A program made the translations under genes and the position numbers. A stretch of DNA of 64,000 nt from contig JALPQD010000406.1 in assembly GCA_023101885.1 (NCBI GenBank), forward strand, positions 434,001 through 498,000, in the 5' to 3' direction. This stretch comes from Typhlomys cinereus (lineage: Eukaryota > Chordata > Mammalia > Rodentia > Platacanthomyidae). Shown here in pieces: positions 57,600 to 64,000 of this stretch; position 1 is the stretch's first letter, and each line of letters starts with the position of its first letter. Under the pieces are notes generated by a model, which ran no database searches, was not told the DNA's origin, and worked only from the letters and a program-made list of their open reading frames with translations.

Positions 57600-59760
57600 T
57601 TGCTTTTTATAATATGAGATATGTATGTGGCAGTTATAGGTGGATACCAACCAGACAACTTAGGGATAAGCCTTTGGGTACATTTATGAAATGCTTTTTT
57701 GTTAAGACAAGATCAGAGAAAGTCTGTGGAAGATTATCTAATGTAATCTATGCTTCCTTTGGGAAGGTAAAGATCCAGTGGGTGGGGTCATTCTTCTGTC
57801 AAATGGATAAGACAGAGTGATCTAGTCCAGTATTTTGACAGACGGCCAAGCTAGAATTATGCCCACTCTTGAATCTTTCAATGGATAAGGTGTGTCCACA
57901 TCCATCCATTGACCACTGATATTTGTATAACTATCCTGACATATTGATGAATCCAACTGAAAATCATGAGCTGGAATAAATCCCTTGTACTCTTAAATTG
58001 CTTGGTCATAGATTCATAGTGGCAACAGAAGAGTAACTGAAACAAAATTTTATGTTATAAAAATGATGTGTTGTCCATAATCTTAGTTATATGGCTTTTG
58101 GGCATATTGAACAGATCTGTTGGAAAAGAGTATAATTATTTGAGAATTTTGAAACTTTGAATCAGAAAAAGTGTTGAGAAGATCTCAGTGGGATATTTGA
58201 AAATAATAATGTTGAGAGAGAAGTGAAGAATTTGAGCCCTGCCCATGATGTTTTGAGTGGGAACAAGGATTTTGGTGAAGTTAAATTTAATAATGATAAG
58301 CTGGTTTGTTTGACAGAACACAGCTGTCTAGGAAGATGCAATGGTTTGGACAAGGAAAGGTCAGAGAGCAGAGCAGCTGGAGATACGGGAGATGATAGTC
58401 TCGCCATTGAACCCTAGTGTTTTGAATTGGAATAGTAAGAGAAAAATTCTAACCCTACAGAAGTTCCATGTTATGCATGTCAGACTTACTCAGCTGAAAT
58501 ATTTTTTTGTACTTTCAAAGTGGCTGCCTAGGAAATGGTTTTCCAGGACCAACACAGGAGTTGATATAACTTTGGATCTAGAGGGCCAGGCTATATAATC
58601 AGCCTTATGGCAGGACTTGTCATCATCTTCCCAGTCATACTGATTTTTATATAATGGTGAAGGAACTGAGGCTGTACACATTGTATTAAGTTTCAACATT
58701 GTGGAAATGAATGTGAAATTTGTTATGGAAAAATCCCCAGAATTTTGGAATGGCAGAATGATTATTTTGAGAACGGCGGTGAGTGCAGACAAGAGCTGGT
58801 TTAGAAAGAAGTTGTTTGAGTTAGGACAATTAAATAGGAATGAAAGAATCATCGAGTATTTTGGATACTATCTAACTACATAAAAACCTGAATAAGATGG
58901 ATTTTTAGCTATTACGTGGGACATTTACCTTAATGAATTTTTTTTGTTGTTCATAATTTCGACTTGATTTTGGTCTTAATTTTGACATACAATTTTTTCT
59001 GTGTCCTGATGTTTTCATTTTAAATAAGAATGGTTATTCCATGCTCTTACATGGTGGAAATACTTAACTTCTTACAAGAGCCTACAACTAAGAGATTTGG
59101 AACTTCTAAAAAAATAGACTTTAAAATTTTTTCACACTTAATTACTAATTACTATGAATATACCAAGCTGGAATATGAGAACTTTTAATCCTCAACTAAG
59201 AATTTAGAATTGTACTGATGTGTTTTATAATGCAAGATAGCATTTTAGGTATAAGGGATGAAGAGTTATAGTGTAAAATGAGTGCTTGTGTGTTAACTAA
59301 TTCTGTGGCAGTTAGTTGAAAATGCCAACATGAGAATTAAAGACTGAGCCTTGGGCCAATCTGTAAAGACTTGTTAAATTAAGCATAGCTCTGAACGAGC
59401 TTTTGGGAGATGTTCTAATTGATGTGGAAAGATCCAATTTCAGTGAGTGGGACTGTTCCTTAGGGAGGTAGATAAGATGGAAAGAGCTGATTACATAATT
59501 TGCCAAAATGGCAAGCAAAAAGTATGGTCCTCTCACAGCATTTCCTGTCTTGTGGCCATTTTCTTTATGAACTATGACCTATAAGCGATGGGTATTAATA
59601 AGCCCTTGTTTTCATTATGTTTTCACTCCAGAATGTGAAGAGGCCACTAATACAGTTTTTATTTTTATTCAGTATTTTAAATATTTATTTGGTATTTTCA
59701 TTGTATTCAGAATTTTAAAATACTTTCATGCAGAATCTCATTCTGTAGACTTCTAACTGT
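57600..59760 (+). mobile_element. ERVL/MaLR-like LTR element, old
   Basis: Two similar, diverged end regions (about 57,600-58,045 and 59,310-59,760) lie in direct orientation around about 1.25 kb. Shared order: a GGAAGG/GGAAAG-T-AAGATCCA block followed by GTGGGTGG/GTGAGTGG, then a region ending AATAAATCCCTTG (57,976) or AATAAGCCCTTG (59,598). The left end also carries CAACAGAAGAGTAACTGAAA, typical of LTR ends. The interior has no recognisable viral gene. Family and borders are uncertain. Confidence 0.5.
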
Positions 59761-59764
59761 GGTT

Positions 59765-60600
59765 GTCTGTGTCAATCTCCTGTGTGCAAGGAATAAAGGA
59801 GTGTGTCATCACGCTTGATGCAATCCTTATTCTTAATTGTGAACGTTAGGTGATACTTCCATATCAAATAAGTAAACATACTTGTCCATTACATCCTGTA
59901 ATTTTTTTCTCCTTTCTCTGCTCTTTATTCAAATTTAAAGTAAACTTTATGACATTTGTTAGAACTGTTTTCTGATTCCATCATTCATTCCTTCACCCAA
60001 AAAGAATAAATTTCTTCACCCAAACAGAATAGAATCAGAACAATAATTTAAACCTTTTTACCCTACACTATTCTCAACATAGGAATTTTACCTATTCCAA
60101 AGGCAAAAAGTAAAAATAATATCTTCCAGGAAATACCCAGAACAATCTTAGTTACCCTTAGTGTACCCTGTAACATTGAATAGCATTCTTGTCATTCACA
60201 CATTTCACTCGAGGATTTAGTTTGACTGTGGCTGTTCAGACTCCATTGGTGGTAAGAATAGCTTTTCTGAGGGTAATATTATTGACCTTTTCATATTAAG
60301 TTTAGTAAACTAATCTGTCACAGGGTTGGCTGGACTCTGATTTGCATGCATCTCTGAGGCCCTATATATAGAAAGCCCTATAGGACCTTTGCCTTAGAGG
60401 TCTTTCTTATGGCTTGCAATGTCAGCTAAAGTAATCAGATCTATAGAGAGTGAAGCTTTTGCTAAACATATGTAGTATTTATATCCAGTCTGCATCCATC
60501 TGCTATTAATATTTGCTCAAATTGTAAAGACTCATACATCAAAACAACAAAACGAGCTTTCCCTGTGGCCAGAACATTATTTTTTGCTGTTGTTTAATTT
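59765..60600. other. Unannotated DNA
   Basis: No recognised feature apart from a local repeat (TTCTTCACCCAAA / TTCCTTCACCCAAA) at 59,987-60,027. Confidence 0.4.
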
Positions 60601-60620
60601 AAGATATTTACATTACTGCC

Positions 60621-60623
<3 letters not shown>

Positions 60624-60694
<71 letters not shown>
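60624..60694. repeat. (TC)n microsatellite
   Basis: A pure 71-base TC run, the longest uninterrupted dinucleotide repeat in the window, directly left of a minus-strand B1 relic. Confidence 0.95.
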
Positions 60695-60699
<5 letters not shown>

Positions 60700-60800
60700 A
60701 TAGCCCAGGTTTATCTTGAATTTGACATTCTCCTCTGTCAGCCTCCAGTGCTGGTGTTGCAGGATTTTCACCACTATGCTAACTGATTTTGTTGTTATTG
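60695..60800 (-). mobile_element. B1-type SINE relic
   Basis: Reverse B1 order: ACATAGCCCAGGTTTATCTT, GAATTTGACATTCTCCTC, TCAGCCTCCAGTGCTGGTGT, ACCACTATGC. The TC repeat occupies the tail position. Confidence 0.65.
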
Positions 60801-60856
60801 AGGCTACTCCATGTCAATCTTCTTTAATGTCACATCTGAATTGTGTGAAGCCAGAC

Positions 60857-60960
60857 AGAGATTGTGGCTCAGTGGTGGAATATCTGAAAAGCATGAAATT
60901 TATGAAGCCAATGAGTTCAACATGGGGACCACTAGGAAAAACTGGTATGGAGAATTTCAA
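60857..60960 (+). mobile_element. ID/B4-type tRNA-like head
   Basis: GAGATTGTGGCTCAGTGGTG (A box) and, about 45 bases on, GAAGCCAATGAGTTCAACA (B-box-like) match the ID head shared by ID and B4 SINEs. The A box is near perfect, but the copy has drifted elsewhere. Confidence 0.55.
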
Positions 60961-61019
60961 CCTGTTATTTGAATGCTGAATGATGACTTATTTTTCTATC
61001 GTCTGCCAAGGCATTTTTT

Positions 61020-61520
61020 CTTACTTGTTTTTAAATTATTTTAGCAATGAATTTATACATTTTCATTAATCACTGTCTACCATACCCCTTGTCCTTTCTC
61101 ATATCTCTCATGCTCCCTTCATACCTGTTTTCCTCCCTCTCCTGAGTCTCTTTACAAGTGTGAAACCTGAGATATCTCTAGGATGTCTGTGCCAGTTAGT
61201 GTTTGGGCATGTGTCAGGACACAAATGGCTCACCAATGGTAAACTATAGAGTTTAGAGTCTCTCCCTCTCTGTTCTTTAAGACCAAACTCATATAGTCTC
61301 CTAGAGTAACATCATGTCTGATCACCAAAACAATATATAAATATTCACAAGTTTAAATTTAAAGGAAAGCACTTGTCACCATCACTTTCTTAGCCCATCA
61401 TTATTCTTTCACTTCAGAGCATAACAAAGAGATTTCTTCCTTCTAATTTTCTGTTACGTTTATCTCTAAAGATCCTGCCTTCTTCCTTCACTATGGGTCA
61501 TGTAAAACTCCTTCCCCCAA
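61020..61520 (-). mobile_element. Possible old L1 3'UTR fragment
   Basis: The pyrimidine-rich block (CTCATGCTCCCTTCATACC, TTTTCCTCCCTCTCCTGAG) and downstream order resemble a reversed L1 3'UTR of the type at 29.2 and 31.4 kb. The match is weak, with no terminus or ORF2 part. Confidence 0.3.
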
Positions 61521-61842
61521 CCTGTATTCTTATATGACTTTATCAGTCCAATATTTTCAATTTCTACACCAAATGACTTGAAACACAGTATTATCCAGCA
61601 TCAATATCTCCCACCATTTTTCACAAACTTGTTTAAATATAATTAAGTATTTTGATTTATATGCAATGTCAATATGACAAATTCAAAATATCACAGTGGA
61701 TAATTATAATCAGTGTTTCAAATATTTTTTGCTCATTATATTGTTCATTATTTTAATATTGTTCTCTCAGTTTTTTATTCACATGTTCTATCATTTTTTC
61801 AACATTATTTCTGAAATTACAATAGAGAAAAAATTCACTTCT

Positions 61843-62139
61843 TTTTTTAAAAATTTTTTTATTTATTATTTATTCCATTTTGAATGTATGTGCGTGTGCA
61901 TGTGTGTATGTATGTGTGTGTGTGTGTGTAGAACCACGGACGAATTCGGGAACCACCATGGACACCTCCACCTCCTCCTTGTTTACTCTGCCCTGGGATT
62001 CACAGGCTCCGCCCTACCAGGACCAGAAGTTCAGGCTGCCCTCGCTTCCGCAGGCATCTATATGTGGGCCTAGGATCAGATCTCAGGACCTTCCGCCTGC
62101 AAGACAGAGGCTTAACCCCTGAGCCACCTCTCCAGCCCC
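61843..62139 (-). mobile_element. B2-superfamily SINE (DIP-like), long subtype
   Basis: Tail at the left with (TG)n, head at the right. The perfect duplication AGAAAAAATTCACTTCT occurs at 61,826-61,842 and 62,140-62,156. It faces the copy at 62,320 head to head across 180 bp. Confidence 0.94.
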
Positions 62140-62319
62140 AGAAAAAATTCACTTCTATGTGTCAGGAATTCACTTCTATGTATCTGTTCTCATGGATATA
62201 TAAAGGACACACATGAATTGGAGAGGTAATATTTTAATAAAGATTCAGCAGGGTTAATTGAAATTGAATTTTGTTATACAGGTTTATATGTACATGAACT
62301 TATAAAAGTGTGAAATTGA

Positions 62320-62622
62320 GGGGCTGGAGAGGTGTCTCAGGGGTTAAGCCTCTGCTTGCAGGCGGAAGGTGCTGAGTTCGGATCCCAGATCCCACGTATA
62401 GACGCCAGGCGGAAGCGGGGGCGGCCTGCGTTTCCGGTCCTGGTAGGGCGGAGCCTGTGAATCCTGGGGCAGAAGGAGGTGGAGGCGTCCATGGTGGTTC
62501 GCGAATTCGTCCGTGGTTCTACACATACACAGACACACACACACACAGACACACACACGCGCGCGCGCACATACACACGCACATGCGCACAGTTGAATAA
62601 ATAAAAAAAATTTTAAAATAAA
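62320..62622 (+). mobile_element. B2-superfamily SINE (DIP-like), short subtype
   Basis: Head GGGGCTGGAGAGGTGTCTCA at 62,320 (one change in the A box, one C missing in CTCTGCTTGCAGG), CpG-rich body with GCGAATTCG, tail with CA and GCGCGC runs. It is flanked by the perfect 16-bp duplication AAAAGTGTGAAATTGA at 62,304-62,319 and 62,623-62,638. Confidence 0.94.
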
Positions 62623-62639
62623 AAAAGTGTGAAATTGAT

Positions 62640-63380
62640 AGGATTGTATAAAATATAAGAATAGTCATTTTCCATGTGATGCTTAGGAATGAGAAAAAAT
62701 GAAATAAAATAGAAATTTGGGTGAAATTCACAAGTGTTAAAGATAACTGAATTTATCTTTGTTGCTAGATAAAAATATCAACCTGAGACCTAGCACTAGA
62801 TAAGAAATATGAAAAAGATAATCCCAATTGCACTGTAACCATCAAGACCGAACAGTATTCTATACCTTAATAGAGTCTCAATGGCACAATTCTTACATCA
62901 TTCACTATGACTGTTCCAATAAGCTTCTGTTAAAGTTAACAGACTTGAACTCCACTGAAAATTTGTCATCTATAGATGAACATTTGCCTGGTAGAATTGA
63001 ACAAAATATTTTTTTTCTCTGTGAGACAGGGATAGTCAGTCCTGCAAAATACTTATGTACCTATGCCATACCCTTCAAAATGGCCTGAGGGAAAATGTTT
63101 GATTTTGATCAACTCTTCATAAGACATTTAGAATTATTAAATATATACCATTGTGATTACCTTTGTGGCCAGTATATACATTCTTTTCCAGCTAGTAATT
63201 AATTATAAACCCCATTTGTACCTCACACCACTATTTTAGGCTTGAGAAACATTCAAATTGGAGCTTTGAACAGTTTCAAATACGATTTCTGTATTCTATG
63301 GAAACTATTCCCCCTTTACCTTTTATTTAATTTGGTAAGTGTACATGTTTTGCTGTTTCTAAAAATACTGTAGTTTAAGA
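62640..63380. other. Unannotated AT-rich DNA
   Basis: No recognised feature. An 86-codon plus frame (62,828-63,088) has no domain or codon pattern suggesting a gene. Confidence 0.4.
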
Positions 63381-63384
63381 TACA

Positions 63385-63530
63385 AATTGAGCACTGGAAA
63401 ATTTGCTTAATAGGTAAAGGCAGAAATCAATCCCAGTGCTAATATGATGAAAGGAGACAACTAATTTCTCTTTCTGTGGTGTGTGTGTGTGTAGGTGTAT
63501 GTGCTTTCTTCTTCTTTCTCTTAATCCAGA
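63385..63530 (+). mobile_element. B3-type SINE relic
   Basis: GAGCACTGGAAAATTTGCTT, AATAGGTAAAGGCA, CAATCCCAGTGC and GATGAAAGGAGACAACTAAT follow the B3 order on the plus strand, ending at a (GT)n run at 63,478-63,494. Confidence 0.5.
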
Positions 63531-63699
63531 CTCACACATTCTCTCTGTGTATTATTGAAACTTTAGGAATCATGATGAAAAACTTCAAATTTCTGATCTA
63601 ACCAATGTAAGAATTATTATAGCTTAAGCTATATTATGAAGGTAGGACTCCAAAGTGAGTTAACATCAGTCCAAGTGTGATATAACTTGGTTATCAATG

Positions 63700-64000
63700 G
63701 TTTGTGTTTGCAGGTATGCGTGTATATGTGTGTGTATGTATGTGTGTTTGTATATGCAGAAATAAAGATGGCAAAATCAGTTTACCATGCATATGCAACT
63801 ATGGATAATTATATATGAAACTGTCTTACATATATGTGGGGTATAAAAGTGTGGATATATAAGTGTACAAATGGGTGAGTATATAAGTATATATATGAAT
63901 ATAAATTATGTTGGAATCATTGATCTGTGTGCATTTGTGTATGTGAACACAAAAAAAGGTGAGATCTTCAACTGATACGTATAGATGGGTTAGAGTGAAT
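63700..64000. other. TG- and TATA-rich low-complexity end
   Basis: Short TG/TA-rich stretches (63,715-63,755 and 63,800-63,905) with no recognisable element. The window ends here. Confidence 0.5.

Noticed and set aside
60716..60979. 87-codon plus-strand frame over the B1/ID region
   Set aside because: It runs through two SINE relics in opposite orientations, so it has no evolutionary unity as a coding sequence.

Overview
This window is AT-rich vertebrate nuclear DNA, almost certainly from a rodent of the mouse-like clade (Myodonta). It holds no convincing protein-coding gene, no exon-intron structure and no stand-alone RNA gene. What can be read is a layered record of retrotransposition: B1, B3 and B4 relics, MaLR and ERVL-like LTR elements, several generations of LINE-1, and twelve young copies of one B2-superfamily SINE. 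That SINE has a tRNA-like head (A box TGGCTCAGGGG, B box close to GAGTTCGGATCC), a long CpG-rich body not found in mouse or rat B2, and a (CA)n plus AATAAA tail. DIP elements of jerboas, birch mice and jumping mice (Dipodoidea) are the B2-superfamily members I consider the best match. That lineage assignment is an inference (about 50%).

Layout. 1-9 kb: three young SINEs, an older B2/B3 relic, a minus-strand L1 3' end and an ancient L1M fragment. 9.7-15.1 kb: two copies of an older L1 3' end in opposite orientations, and a B4. 15.7-18.8 kb: an unidentified LTR-like block carrying a SINE, then a minus-strand MaLR with both LTRs. 19.7-22.4 kb: three young SINEs. 23.2-28.4 kb: stacked minus-strand L1s, including one whose ORF2 has collapsed to its two ends. 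28.5-34.9 kb: B1 relics and more minus-strand L1 3' ends. 35-44.7 kb: mostly unannotatable AT-rich DNA with B3 relics, microsatellites and a tail-to-tail SINE pair. 44.77-57.43 kb: a 12.7-kb composite L1 locus on the plus strand. 57.6-59.8 kb: an ERVL-like element with two LTR-like ends. 60-64 kb: B1, ID/B4 and B3 relics, a 71-bp TC tract and a head-to-head SINE pair.

The composite L1 is the most informative locus. The outer flanks (44,767 and 57,418) carry near-identical short direct repeats, so the 5' end at about 44.78 kb and the 3' end at about 57.417 kb appear to belong to one old full-length L1. Inside ORF2 of that element sits a younger, better preserved L1. It lacks the family's usual 3' terminus and is followed by about 1.5 kb of non-L1 DNA that ends in AATAAA and a 13-A tail. 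This is the pattern expected of an L1 insertion carrying a 3' transduction. The old L1 starts with two 217-bp promoter-like monomers, while the minus-strand L1 near 28.2 kb has a different, 164-bp monomer type.

All L1 ORFs are broken, so none of the autonomous elements can now move by itself. I found nothing that qualifies as a new gene system; the novelty here lies in retrotransposon structure. Everything was read by eye, and family names come from recalled consensus features, not a database search.
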